A stretch of 64,000 bases of DNA from Curtobacterium sp. 458 (GCF_030406605.1 NZ_CP129104.1:496001-560000), one strand, 5' to 3'. Numbered from the stretch's first letter, positions 44,014-52,443 are shown. Program-made: numbers and translations. Notes: generated by a model not told the origin, from the letters alone.

Positions 44014-45316
44014 TCGGACGGCCCCGAACGCGCCGCACGACGCGGCCGCAGGCGCGGAGGTCACTCGCGCGGAGGCCGTAGAACGAGCGCGGCGGGATGC
44101 CGTGTCGCTGCCAGACCTGCAGGACGTTGAGCGAACTCGAGACGAACGAACCGACCAGGGTGCCGATCGCCGCCCCGACGGCACCGAGCCCGGGGACGAG
44201 CAGCACGACGAGGGTCGTGTTGACCGCCGCTGCGACGACGAGCGACCAACTCCGCCGCCCGGGCGCGCCCCGGGCACTCAGCGTGACGCCGGCGAGGGCG
44301 CCCTGACCGCCGACCGCCGTGGCCAGCAGCAGGACAAGGCACGCGGGCAGCGCGGCTGCGAACTCGGACCCGAACACGACGGGCACCCACCACCAGGCAG
44401 TCGCGGCGAGCACGGCACTCACGACGAGGGACAGTGCTGACGAGATCCGCGAGGCCGCGAGCATGCGTCGGTCGTCGGCCTCTGCTGCGTCCGCTGCGAA
44501 CGAGACGTCCCGGACGGCGTTGCTGATGACGAGCGGGAGGTCCGCGACGTTGACGGCGACGACGTAGAGGCCGAGCTCGGCCGGCCCGGACAGCGGCGTG
44601 ATGAGCGCCTGGTCGAGCCGCGTGAGGAGCACGCCGGCCACCGACCCGAACCACACCCGGATCCCGAAGGACAGGACGTCGCGGGAGCGGGCGTCCACGG
44701 AACCGACAGGCCGCCCGACCGGGTCCGTGCGGAGCAGCCCGAGGTACGCGGCGGCACCGACCACGGGGGCGAGCGCGAGGACGACCACCGCGCTCACCAC
44801 GTCGAGCGTGCCGGCCATGGCCAGGGAGGCGAGCGCGGTCAGACGCGCGCCGGCCGTGACCGCGCGCTCGACGGTGACGAGCCGCCATCGGTGGCGTCCG
44901 CTCGCGACCGCCTGGAGCAGCGTGGTCAGGAGGGTCGGGACGACCGCGACCGCGGCGACGCGCACCAGGGTCACCAGGGTGTCGTCCCCACCGCCGAAGA
45001 AGGGCGACGTGAGCACCACTGCGACCGTGACGACGGCCCCCGCGAGGACGAGGACGCCCGCCGCCCGCCAGACGAACGGCCCCGCGAGCCACGGTTGCCG
45101 CGCGATCGAGCGGGTGACGGAGGCCGGGACCCCGAAGGTCGCGAGGGCCACCGCGAGGAAGAGCGGGGCCGTGGCCGACGCGACCGCTCCTCGCCCGTCC
45201 ACACCGAGCGCGAGTGCGAGGATCGGTGCCGTCGCGATCGACGCGAGCGGCGGGAACGCGTTCCCGACGAGGGCCGCGAGGATGTTCCCCACACGGTTCT
45301 GGTGCCCGGCGGTCAC
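44006..45316 (-). CDS. Polysaccharide flippase (Wzx/MATE-like)
   Basis: 436-residue membrane protein with 12-14 predicted helices, in the layout of lipid-linked oligosaccharide flippases (MurJ/MATE/Wzx superfamily). Recognisable parts are NILAALVGNAFPPLASIATAPILALALG at the start, FGIRVWFGSVAGVLLTRLDQALITPLSGPAELGLYVVAVNVADLP in the middle, and GLGAVGAAIGTLVGSFVSSSLNVLQVWQ near the end. It moves undecaprenyl-linked repeat units to the outer leaflet. It starts with GTG at 45316 overlapping the polymerase stop (GTGA), so both are translationally coupled. Confidence 0.88.
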   Translation of the reverse strand: MTAGHQNRVGNILAALVGNAFPPLASIATAPILALALGVDGRGAVASATAPLFLAVALATFGVPASVTRSIARQPWLAGPFVWRAAGVLVLAGAVVTVAVVLTSPFFGGGDDTLVTLVRVAAVAVVPTLLTTLLQAVASGRHRWRLVTVERAVTAGARLTALASLAMAGTLDVVSAVVVLALAPVVGAAAYLGLLRTDPVGRPVGSVDARSRDVLSFGIRVWFGSVAGVLLTRLDQALITPLSGPAELGLYVVAVNVADLPLVISNAVRDVSFAADAAEADDRRMLAASRISSALSLVVSAVLAATAWWWVPVVFGSEFAAALPACLVLLLATAVGGQGALAGVTLSARGAPGRRSWSLVVAAAVNTTLVVLLVPGLGAVGAAIGTLVGSFVSSSLNVLQVWQRHGIPPRSFYGLRASDLRACGRVVRRVRGRPTM

Positions 45317-46611
45317 AGCCCGGCCCTGACGGTGCAGCGCGGGTCGGCCCGGTCCGGCAGGTCCGCGGTCGGGAACTCGCCCCGACCTCCACCCGTGTCG
45401 CCGGCCCCGCTCCCCGGGACGATCGCCAGCAGCAGGAAGAGCAGCAGCCCGATGGGGGTGTTGGTGCTGAGCGAGTTGAAGCCCATGAGCGTCAGCAACG
45501 TGAGCGCCGCCGCGAGGCGCGTTCCCGGCGTCCGCACCGCCCCCGCTCGCCGGGCGAACACGAGTCCGACGATCGCCGCGAAGAAGAGCACAGCCGCCAC
45601 CAGCCCGAAGTCGACTGAGAACATCAGGAACGGGTTCTCGAAGGTGTTCCCGATCAGGGCGTTGCGGGTGACCTGCTCGCTCGCACCGAAGCCGCGGCCG
45701 ATGACCGCGGTCTCCCGCCATTGCTCGACGGCGAGACCGATCGTCTTGAAGCGGGCCGACGACGAGCCACCGTCGTCCTCGAGGCGGTCGTTGACGATCG
45801 CTCCAGCGGCGCTCCCCAGGAAGGTCGTCAGGCCGATCGTCGCCGCGCCGAGCGCAGCGACCTTGACGACCGCGGCGATGCGCGACCGGAGGATGAGCAC
45901 CACCACCGCGAGCACCGCCGCGAAGAGGGCGGATCGCGAACCGGTCAGCGCCACCCCCACGACGAGCAGGACGGGTACCGCGGTCCGTGCCCAGACCGTG
46001 CCGAGCGCGGCCGCCATCGGGACAGCGGCTGAGATCCACAGTGCAGCGACGAGCGGGTGGTCGAAGGTACCGAGCATCCGCGCGGAGTCCGTCGCCCACC
46101 ACCGGAGTCCCTCCAGCGTGCTCAGCCACGGCTGCGGCACGAGGCCCGACCAGATCCCGAGGATCAGGAGCGTCTCGCCGACGGCGACGAGGACGATCAT
46201 CCGGGCGACGGCGCTCGGGAGTCCGGGCTGGTCGGTCGACCGGGCTCGGACGACCAGGAACACCATCGTCGGAGCGATGAGCTGCAGCACGATCGTGCCG
46301 AGATCGCCGGCACGCCCGGTGAACCACGACGTGGCGATCGCGATGGCGATGAACACGAGCAGGACGGCAGTGACGACCGCGTGGCGACAGAGGACACGCC
46401 CGACTTGGAGTGGGTCACGGACGAAGGTCACCACGAGGAGCGCGATGCCGATCGTGGTCGCCGGGTGCCAGCTCGTCCCGAGGAGGCTCCGGACGACCTC
46501 GAACGGCAGGAGGGCGGCGGAGAGGACCACAGCCGCGATGCCCCACTGTGGCCGACGGACGGTCGCGAGGGCGACCACGAGGGACAGAGCGATCTGGACG
46601 AGGAACAGCAC
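45313..46611 (-). CDS. O-antigen ligase/polymerase family protein (Wzy-like)
   Basis: 432-residue protein with about ten membrane segments and a large external loop (about 185-320) containing SARMLGTFDHPLVAALW, ALTGSRSALFAAVLAVVVL and IGRGFGASEQVTRNALIGNTFENPFLMFSVDFGL, the Wzy_C (O-antigen ligase) pattern. It would polymerise exopolysaccharide repeat units outside the membrane. It starts with GTG at 46611, with AGGAGG 6 nt upstream. First gene of polymerase-flippase; the beta-helix gene follows the flippase after 81 nt. Confidence 0.87.
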   Translation of the reverse strand: MLFLVQIALSLVVALATVRRPQWGIAAVVLSAALLPFEVVRSLLGTSWHPATTIGIALLVVTFVRDPLQVGRVLCRHAVVTAVLLVFIAIAIATSWFTGRAGDLGTIVLQLIAPTMVFLVVRARSTDQPGLPSAVARMIVLVAVGETLLILGIWSGLVPQPWLSTLEGLRWWATDSARMLGTFDHPLVAALWISAAVPMAAALGTVWARTAVPVLLVVGVALTGSRSALFAAVLAVVVLILRSRIAAVVKVAALGAATIGLTTFLGSAAGAIVNDRLEDDGGSSSARFKTIGLAVEQWRETAVIGRGFGASEQVTRNALIGNTFENPFLMFSVDFGLVAAVLFFAAIVGLVFARRAGAVRTPGTRLAAALTLLTLMGFNSLSTNTPIGLLLFLLLAIVPGSGAGDTGGGRGEFPTADLPDRADPRCTVRAGL

Positions 46612-46635
46612 GAGGAGCCTCCTGAACGGGTCGCT

Positions 46636-46664
46636 CCATTAGAACATGACATGTGTTATTTCAA
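46636..46664 (-). promoter_or_regulatory. Polymerase-flippase promoter with CACATG-type motif
   Basis: Minus strand: -35 TTGAAA (46664-46659), 17-nt spacer, -10 TAATGG (46641-46636). The spacer is filled by ACACATGTCATGTT, the motif shared with the other exopolysaccharide genes. The promoter lies over the 3' end of the upstream glycosyltransferase gene. Confidence 0.62.
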
Positions 46665-47557
46665 CAAGGGGTCCACGCACCTCGGACGACGAGATCGCTG
46701 TCCGTCGGCGACCAGAGCGACGCGCGGACGCGGTCGTTCCGGCCCGCTCGGACGTTCTGGTCGAGGAGCGCGGGCGAGCGCCGCAGCCCCCGGACCGGCC
46801 AGAAGACGACTCCCTCGAGGGCGGTGACCGGAAGCACGGGGACCGCCGCCCGGAGCGACCGGTGGTGGAGCCAGGTGTCCGACGACCCTGGGGCGACCGA
46901 CCTGAACCCGTCGCCGGCATCGCGCAGTGCGTCCAGGAACGCCGGCGGGTACAGCACCCCCTTCACCCCGACCGCGTAGTTGCGCGGCGTCACCTCGGCA
47001 GACGTGGCCCGCTCCCAGCGGTCGTACGGGAGGACGCGATCGTCCTCGACGGTGATGCGGTTGACCCGATGCGCGAACACAGCATCCGGCCGACGAACGT
47101 GCTCCGCGACGAGGGTCTCGAGCCACCTCCGCGGGTAGAGCACGTCGTCGTCCGCGGTCACCATCGGGACGCGGTGCTGCGCGAGCGAGCAGACGTAGGG
47201 GAAGTACTTCTTGTGCGGGCCGAGGTCCTCGCACGGTCGGAGTTCGACCCCGCGTGCCACGAGGCGACGCAGCCCTCGTGGAGGCTCGGCGAGCAGGGCT
47301 TCGTCATCGATCCACACGATCAGCCGTGACGGCCGCACGGTGCCGGCTCCGATGGACGCCAGCGTCAGGTGGACCGCGCGGGCACGCGCTCCGTGCGTCG
47401 TCAACGAGACGACGGGTCCGCCGGGCATCGTCAGCCGATGACGCCCGAGCCGGGCGCGAACAGCTGCCGATGCCATGTGCACGTACGACGCGAAGAGGCG
47501 GAGCGGGTCACGAGGAAGGGGGCGCATGGGCAGGAGCGTAGACAGGTCGTGCGCCAC
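46661..47557 (-). CDS. Glycosyltransferase, probable GT-A fold
   Basis: 298-residue cytoplasmic protein. VVSLTTHGARARAVHLTLASIGAGTVRPSRLIVWIDDEAL resembles the start of a GT-A nucleotide-sugar domain, and VPMVTADDDVLYPRRWLETLV supplies a DDD metal-binding motif with the context of a DxD. Later come VKGVLYPPAFLDAL and SDTWLHHRSL, reminiscent of acceptor-site features in capsule glycosyltransferases. It probably adds a sugar to the lipid-linked repeat unit. The start is uncertain: GTG at 47557 is used (weak GGAG), and an ATG lies ten codons further in. Only one such transferase is linked, so others must be elsewhere. Confidence 0.78.
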   Translation of the reverse strand: MAHDLSTLLPMRPLPRDPLRLFASYVHMASAAVRARLGRHRLTMPGGPVVSLTTHGARARAVHLTLASIGAGTVRPSRLIVWIDDEALLAEPPRGLRRLVARGVELRPCEDLGPHKKYFPYVCSLAQHRVPMVTADDDVLYPRRWLETLVAEHVRRPDAVFAHRVNRITVEDDRVLPYDRWERATSAEVTPRNYAVGVKGVLYPPAFLDALRDAGDGFRSVAPGSSDTWLHHRSLRAAVPVLPVTALEGVVFWPVRGLRRSPALLDQNVRAGRNDRVRASLWSPTDSDLVVRGAWTPC

Positions 47558-47569
47558 ACTCCAGCAATC

Positions 47570-47585
47570 AAGATGTCATATGTAC
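47570..47585 (-). promoter_or_regulatory. ATGTCA-type motif upstream of the glycosyltransferase
   Basis: AAGATGTCATATGTAC lies 13 bp upstream of the glycosyltransferase start. Its minus strand reads GTACATATGACATC, followed by TTGATT at 47571-47566, a possible -10 located 8 nt before the GTG. It resembles the AT-rich motifs at 40736, 43998 and 46643. Confidence 0.4.
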
Positions 47586-47617
47586 GAAGACGCATCGCCG
47601 ACGACTAGGCTCGGACC

Positions 47618-48520
47618 GTGCGATGGAGTCGAGTGGGCTGGCCCGCGGTCGGGTACGTCTCCCTCGAGGACGTCGAGGGCTACCCCGAGCACCTCGCCCG
47701 TCTGCTGACCGACGCGCCGCCCACCGTGGCGGCCCTCGCCTCGGTCACCTGGAACGAAGCGCGCATCGAACGCTGGGAGACCGAGACCCCCGCTGACGAC
47801 GGCAGCGCGGCCGTGAGCGCAGCCGTGGTCGTCCGGAACGACGAGGTCCTGGACACCCCGGACGGCCTCTGGAAGCGCTGGAACCACGCCCGCGTCACGC
47901 TGCGCTTCGACCGCGCTGTGCTCGAACCGCGCGACACTGAGACCCTCGACCTCCTGGCCGGGGACGTCCACGTCACGCGCGGGGAGCTCGCGCACGTCGA
48001 CGCCGACGTCTGGGAGCTCCGACTCCTGCTCTCCCCCACCGGTGAGCTCGCCGTGCACTTCCGTGACGTCGCGATCGAGGTCCGGTCCGTGCACGAGGAC
48101 GACTGGGCCAAGCTTGAGCAGCGCCGGCAGCACGGTTGGCACGGCCCGGTGCCGGACGGCTGGGTCGAGTGGGCGACGCCGGCGGTGCGAGCGGCGGCAC
48201 ACGGCGACGTCGGCGGACTGTCGCTCGCGCTCGACGGCATCGGTGGCGAAACGGTCGGCATCGACGAGGTCGACCCCCGCTGGGGCTTCGCTCCGCTGCA
48301 CGCTGCAGCCTGGTTCGACCGGCGCGGTACGACGGAGGCGCTGCTGGAACGGGGCGCGGACGTGACGGTGCTCGACGCCGAGGGGCGCAGTGCCCTGGAC
48401 CTCGCCCGCGAGCGCGGCTCGCGGAAGGCGGAGGAGGTCCTGCTCGCCTGGTTCGACGACCAGACCGCGGGGCTGCACTTCACCGCGGAGGACCCCACCT
48501 CCGACGAATCGGCGGACTGA
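47618..48520 (+). CDS. Ankyrin-repeat protein with DUF6985-like or unknown N-terminal domain
   Basis: 300-residue cytoplasmic protein. The first 185 residues form an unassigned domain with several acidic beta-strands (RVTLRFDRAVLEPRDTETLDLL, ELAVHFRDVAIEVRS). The C-terminal part carries about two ankyrin repeats (TPAVRAAAHGDVGGLSLAL; WGFAPLHAAAWFDRRGTTEALLERGADVTVLDAEGRSALDLARERGSRKAEEVLLAW), a protein-protein interaction module. The function is unknown. It starts with GTG at 47618, 6 nt after TAGGCT (leaderless-type). It is convergent with the GH1 gene across a perfect palindrome. Confidence 0.8.
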   Translation: MRWSRVGWPAVGYVSLEDVEGYPEHLARLLTDAPPTVAALASVTWNEARIERWETETPADDGSAAVSAAVVVRNDEVLDTPDGLWKRWNHARVTLRFDRAVLEPRDTETLDLLAGDVHVTRGELAHVDADVWELRLLLSPTGELAVHFRDVAIEVRSVHEDDWAKLEQRRQHGWHGPVPDGWVEWATPAVRAAAHGDVGGLSLALDGIGGETVGIDEVDPRWGFAPLHAAAWFDRRGTTEALLERGADVTVLDAEGRSALDLARERGSRKAEEVLLAWFDDQTAGLHFTAEDPTSDESAD

Positions 48521-48574
48521 ACCAGCCGGGAGGCGCGACCTGCGCCTCCACGCAGGTCGCGCCTCCCGGCTGGT
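48521..48574. terminator. 24-bp perfect stem, bidirectional terminator (GGGAGGC family)
   Basis: Arms 48521-48544 and 48551-48574 pair perfectly around loop CCTCCA. The core is CCGGGAGGCGCG and its complement, but the outer and inner stem sequences differ from the other family members. It directly follows the ankyrin gene stop and lies 6 nt beyond the convergent GH1 stop. Confidence 0.82.
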
Positions 48575-48580
48575 GTCGTC

Positions 48581-49768
48581 TCAGACGGTGAGCGCGTTCG
48601 CCTGCGCGACCCGCCCGTACCAGCGCGCCGAGTCCTTCGGCGTCCGCTCGAACGTCTCCGGGTCCCACGCGACGAGCCCGAAGGTCGGGCGGTAGCCCGA
48701 CGCCCACTCGTAGTTGTCGAGCAGGGACCAGTGCTGGTAGCCGAGGACCTCGATGCCGTCCTCGATGCAGCGGTGGATGCCCTCGAGGGCGCCCTGCGTG
48801 TACGCGACCCGGCGGGAGTCGTCCGCGGTGGCGATGCCGTTCTCGGTGATCATGAGCGGCACGTGACCGGAGAGCTCCCATGCCGAGCGGAGGCCGTCGG
48901 CGGAGGCCTCGGGGTAGAACTCCCAACCGGTCAGCGTCGTCTCGACGTCGTCGGCTACCGGGAGCGGGCCGGACGGCCCGATGAAGGTGCGGGTGTACGC
49001 CTGCACGCCGAGGAAGTCGTCGCCGGCGGCCTGCTCGAGGTACCAGTCGTCGCGCGGGTACCCGTACTCGCGGAGCATCTCGTCCGAACCGGGTTCGCCG
49101 TTCGACCGGAAGGCCTGCGTCGCGATGGTCCAGCCGGACTGCAGCCCGGACACCTGTGACAGGACCTCGCGGGATCGCTGGTGCGACGCGAGCAGGGCGT
49201 CGGCGACGCCGAGGTCCGGGTTCGGGAGGCCGTACGCGACGAGGTTCGACGCGTCCTCTCCCCCGGCGAGCATCGCGGCGATGTTCGGCTCGTTGATCGT
49301 GCAGACGTAGCGCACGCCGTCCTGGACCACGGGCAGCGCGGCCTCGGTGTAGCGGGCGAACAGGTCGGCCGCGTCGGGTGCGCGCCAGAAGCCGTCGCGC
49401 TCGAACCAGCGCGGGACGGTGAAGTGCATGAGCGTGACGATGGGTTCGATGCCGAACTCGTGGCAGGTCTCGACCATGCGGCGGTAGTGGTCGATCTCCG
49501 CACGGGAGACGAAGCCGCGCTCCGGCTCGATGCGCGCCCACTCGATGCTGAACCGGTAGGAGCTCAGGCCGAGGTCGGCGGCGATCCGGATGTCGTCGCG
49601 GTAGCGGTGGTAGCTGTCCGCGGCGTCGCCGGAGGGCTCGACGATGGTGGTGTCGGGTTCGTGCTCGTGGACCCACCAGTTGCTGTTGACGTTGTTGCCC
49701 TCGATCTGGTGGGCGGCGGTGGCGGCACCCCAGAGGAAGCCGTCGGGGAACTGCAGCGTGGTGATGAT
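48581..49768 (-). CDS. GH1 beta-glucosidase with a non-standard (ATC) start position
   Basis: About 395 residues covering a complete GH1 enzyme: N-terminal FPDGFLWGAATAAHQIEGN, FSIEWARIEPERG, acid/base Glu160 in TINEPN, nucleophile Glu309 in MITENG, and YQHWSLLDNYEW near the end. It hydrolyses beta-glucosides such as cellobiose in the cytoplasm. In this frame no ATG, GTG or TTG occurs between the upstream TGA (49795-49793) and residue FPDGF. Where homologues have a start codon stands ATC (49768), six bases after AAAGG. The next ATG in frame (49477) would delete a quarter of the barrel. Last gene of the LacI-controlled operon. Confidence 0.85.
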   Translation of the reverse strand: MITTLQFPDGFLWGAATAAHQIEGNNVNSNWWVHEHEPDTTIVEPSGDAADSYHRYRDDIRIAADLGLSSYRFSIEWARIEPERGFVSRAEIDHYRRMVETCHEFGIEPIVTLMHFTVPRWFERDGFWRAPDAADLFARYTEAALPVVQDGVRYVCTINEPNIAAMLAGGEDASNLVAYGLPNPDLGVADALLASHQRSREVLSQVSGLQSGWTIATQAFRSNGEPGSDEMLREYGYPRDDWYLEQAAGDDFLGVQAYTRTFIGPSGPLPVADDVETTLTGWEFYPEASADGLRSAWELSGHVPLMITENGIATADDSRRVAYTQGALEGIHRCIEDGIEVLGYQHWSLLDNYEWASGYRPTFGLVAWDPETFERTPKDSARWYGRVAQANALTV

Positions 49769-49792
49769 GGTGCCTTTCAGTGCGTGCTCGGG

Positions 49793-50665
49793 TCAGTGCG
49801 TGCTCAGGAAGCGGTCGAAGACGGCGAGCGTCGCCGCCGGGTTCTCGACCTGCGGGCCGTGGTAGCTCTCGGGGATGACCTCGTAGGCGGCGCCGGTGTC
49901 CTCCGCCATCTGCCGCTGCCACGGGATCGGCCAGGCACCGTCCCACTCGCCGTGGGTCACGAGCACCGGGAGGCCGGTCGCGCGGAGCTCGGCGGAGGCG
50001 TCGGTGTGGTCCTCGAGGATGTGGCCACCGGCGACGACGCTCGCGGGGTCGTGTGCGTCGAACCGGTCGCGGACGAAGCGCGGGTCGTCGGGGAGCTCCT
50101 CGTCGGGGCGGTAGGCCCAGAGCGGGTTCGTCGAGTCGAACAGCTGGCGGAGGTTCCCGCCGGTGTCGTGCAGGATCGTGAGCTCGGTGACCTTGCGGTA
50201 GGGCCAGCCGTACGGTCCGGAGCAGAACTGGACGACGTCACGGAACGAGTCCGGCGAAGCGATGGCGGCCTCGCGGACGATCACACCGCCGAGCGAGTGT
50301 CCGATGAGGTGCACGGGAGCGCCGTCGTCGAGCAGCCGAGCGACCCGGACGACGTCGGCGGCTTCCTCCTGCAGCGTGTACCCGGACGGCGACGCCGCCC
50401 GCGCCGAGTCGGCCTGCCCACGTCGGGTGATCGCGACCGCGGTCCAGCCGGCGTCACCCAGGAGCGGCATGAACGTCCGCCAGTCCTCCTTCGACCCCGT
50501 GTACCCGGGGACGATCAACACGACACCCTTCGATCGCCCGGTCGGCACGACGCGGTAGGCGGTGAGCCGCCCGACGGGGAGGTCGATGCCGACGACGTCG
50601 ACGCCGTCCGGGGTGGGGAGGTGCCCGAACGCGGGGACGGTCGGGAAGTCGTGGAGCGTGGTCAT
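49793..50665 (-). CDS. Alpha/beta hydrolase
   Basis: 290-residue cytoplasmic alpha/beta hydrolase. The oxyanion region is VLIVPGYTGSKEDW, the nucleophile elbow GHSLGG near residue 122, a cap of about 80 residues, then LPVLVTHGEWDGAWP with the acid, and the catalytic His in PESYHGPQVENP. Position in a glucoside-uptake operon suggests it deesterifies the imported sugar, for example an acetylated or aromatic-acylated glucoside (inference). Its ATG at 50665 overlaps the ATPase stop (ATGA). The GH1 frame follows in the same reading frame after the TGA. Confidence 0.87.
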   Translation of the reverse strand: MTTLHDFPTVPAFGHLPTPDGVDVVGIDLPVGRLTAYRVVPTGRSKGVVLIVPGYTGSKEDWRTFMPLLGDAGWTAVAITRRGQADSARAASPSGYTLQEEAADVVRVARLLDDGAPVHLIGHSLGGVIVREAAIASPDSFRDVVQFCSGPYGWPYRKVTELTILHDTGGNLRQLFDSTNPLWAYRPDEELPDDPRFVRDRFDAHDPASVVAGGHILEDHTDASAELRATGLPVLVTHGEWDGAWPIPWQRQMAEDTGAAYEVIPESYHGPQVENPAATLAVFDRFLSTH

Positions 50666-52443
50666 GCCAGCAGTGCCCTTCGAGGGTTCGGCACCGCGTC
50701 GAGCAGCGCCACCGTGTACGGGTCCTGCGGGTCCTGCAGCACCGCGGCCGTGCGGCCCCGTTCGACCACGGCACCGTCGTGCAGCACCATGATGTCGTCC
50801 GTGATGAGCCGCGCGCTCAGCAGGTCGTGCGTGATGTAGAGGAGCGAGACGCCCCACTGCTCGCGCAGGTCCTCGAGGAGCGCGAGCACCCCGGCACGGA
50901 GCGTGACGTCGAGCATCGAGACGGGCTCGTCGGCGATGATGACCTGCGGGTCGGACGCCAGTGCCCGGGCGATGACGACACGCTGGCGCTGCCCGCCGGA
51001 GAGCTGGTGCGGGAGCTTCTGCGCGAACTGCTCGACGGGCGTCAGTCCCACGGTCTCGAGCAGCTCGAGCATCCGTCGCCTCGCGTCACGGCCGCGGAGT
51101 CCGGTGTAGTTCGCGATCGGCCGGGACAGGATGTACTCCACCGTGTGCAGCGGGTTGAGCGCCGCGTACGGGTCCTGGAACACCATCTGCACCTCGGAGC
51201 GGAGGTCCTTCAGCCCGCGTCGCCCGAGCTTCGCGACGTCCGTGTCGCCGAACCGGACGGTGCCCGTGGTCGGCTTCTCGACGCCGGTCAGCATCTTCGC
51301 GATCGTGGACTTGCCGGAGCCGGACTGGCCGACGAGGGCGAGCGACTGCCCGGGCTCGAGCGTGAACGAGACGTCGCGAACGGCCTGGACGGGCTGCTCG
51401 CCACGGCGGGGCGCCGGGTACGTCTTGACGAGGTGGTCGACGACGATCGGGTTGCGCGCGGCGCTGCGCTCGCGGGAGCCGACCGTGCTGAACGACGACG
51501 TCGTCTCCTGGCGGGTGGCCGAGGGATCGCGCTGCGACCGGTCCGGGAACCCCGGGAGCGAGACGACCTCGGCACGCGGGTCGGCGTAGTGCGACAGCAG
51601 CATCTTCGTGTACTCGTCCTGCGGGTCGCGCAGGATCTCCGTCGAACCGCCGTCCTCGACGATGCGGCCCTCGTGCATGACGAGCACACGCTCGGTGGCC
51701 TCGAGGACGATGCCGAGGTCGTGGCTGATGAGGATCGCTGTGAACCCCTCGGACCGCTGCAGCTCGATGATCGTGTCCATCACGGCGTGCTGGACGAGGA
51801 CGTCGAGCGCCGTGGTCGGCTCGTCGAACACCATGAGCCGCGGTTCGAGCGACAGCGCGAGGGCGATCGACACGCGCTGCCGCATGCCGCCGGAGAGCTC
51901 CCCGGGGTAGCGGGCGAGCATCGTGGCGGGGAGCTTCACCTTGTCGATGAGCTCCCGCATCCGGGCGTCCCACCGCTCGCGCGGCACGTGCCCGTGCGCC
52001 TTGAACACGTCGATGAAGTGGTTGCGGATCGTCCGCACCGGGTTGAGCGCGTTCATGCCCGACTGCAGCACCATCGCGAACCCGCCCTGCCGCTGCTGGC
52101 GGAGCGCTTCGTCGTCGAGGTCGCGGATGTCCGACCCGGCGAAGAAGATGTTGCCGCCGTTGGTGCGCGCTGGAGGCTTTTGCAGCCGCGTCAGCGCGTA
52201 CCCGAGGGTCGACTTGCCGGAGCCGGACTCCCCCACGAGGCCGACGAACTCGCCCTTCCGCAGGGAGAACGACACGTGGTCGACGGCCTGGACGGCCTCC
52301 TGGCCGGTGGACTCGTAGACGACCGACAGATCGCGGACGTCCAGCAGGACGTCACCAGCGTCGGGACCTTCGGACTGGAGGCGCGTGGCGGCGCCGCCAC
52401 GGGCCTCCCGGCCGTCTGCTGCGTGCGTGGGTGCGCCGCTCAT
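50662..52443 (-). CDS. Fused double ATPase of a dipeptide/oligosaccharide-type ABC importer
   Basis: 593-residue protein with two complete ABC domains, like a DppD-DppF fusion. Domain 1: Walker A GESGSGKST (about 60), signature ELSGGMRQR, Walker B LMVFDEPTTALD, switch His in ISHDLG. Domain 2: GQSGSGKST, QLSGGQRQR, VIIADEPVSMLD, ITHDLL. They energise the two permeases encoded upstream. The first 25 residues contain DGREARGGAATRLQS, encoded by a copy of the palindromic repeat family inserted in frame. The ATG at 52443 overlaps the permease stop (ATGA). Confidence 0.93.
   Translation of the reverse strand: MSGAPTHAADGREARGGAATRLQSEGPDAGDVLLDVRDLSVVYESTGQEAVQAVDHVSFSLRKGEFVGLVGESGSGKSTLGYALTRLQKPPARTNGGNIFFAGSDIRDLDDEALRQQRQGGFAMVLQSGMNALNPVRTIRNHFIDVFKAHGHVPRERWDARMRELIDKVKLPATMLARYPGELSGGMRQRVSIALALSLEPRLMVFDEPTTALDVLVQHAVMDTIIELQRSEGFTAILISHDLGIVLEATERVLVMHEGRIVEDGGSTEILRDPQDEYTKMLLSHYADPRAEVVSLPGFPDRSQRDPSATRQETTSSFSTVGSRERSAARNPIVVDHLVKTYPAPRRGEQPVQAVRDVSFTLEPGQSLALVGQSGSGKSTIAKMLTGVEKPTTGTVRFGDTDVAKLGRRGLKDLRSEVQMVFQDPYAALNPLHTVEYILSRPIANYTGLRGRDARRRMLELLETVGLTPVEQFAQKLPHQLSGGQRQRVVIARALASDPQVIIADEPVSMLDVTLRAGVLALLEDLREQWGVSLLYITHDLLSARLITDDIMVLHDGAVVERGRTAAVLQDPQDPYTVALLDAVPNPRRALLA
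52371..52414. repeat. Copy of the palindromic element inside the ATPase coding sequence
   Basis: Arms 52371-52392 and 52393-52414 pair with three mismatches and without a loop. The sequence is close to the terminator at 59945-59990 (GGACTGGAGGC..., ...GGGCCTCCCG). It encodes residues 10-25 of the double ATPase. As RNA it would form a hairpin shortly after the start codon. Confidence 0.72.

Noticed and set aside
38681..47557. Horizontal transfer island covering the exopolysaccharide genes
   Set aside because: Coding GC and codon use look like the neighbours; only the short promoter islands are AT-rich, and no integrase, tRNA edge or insertion sequence was seen.
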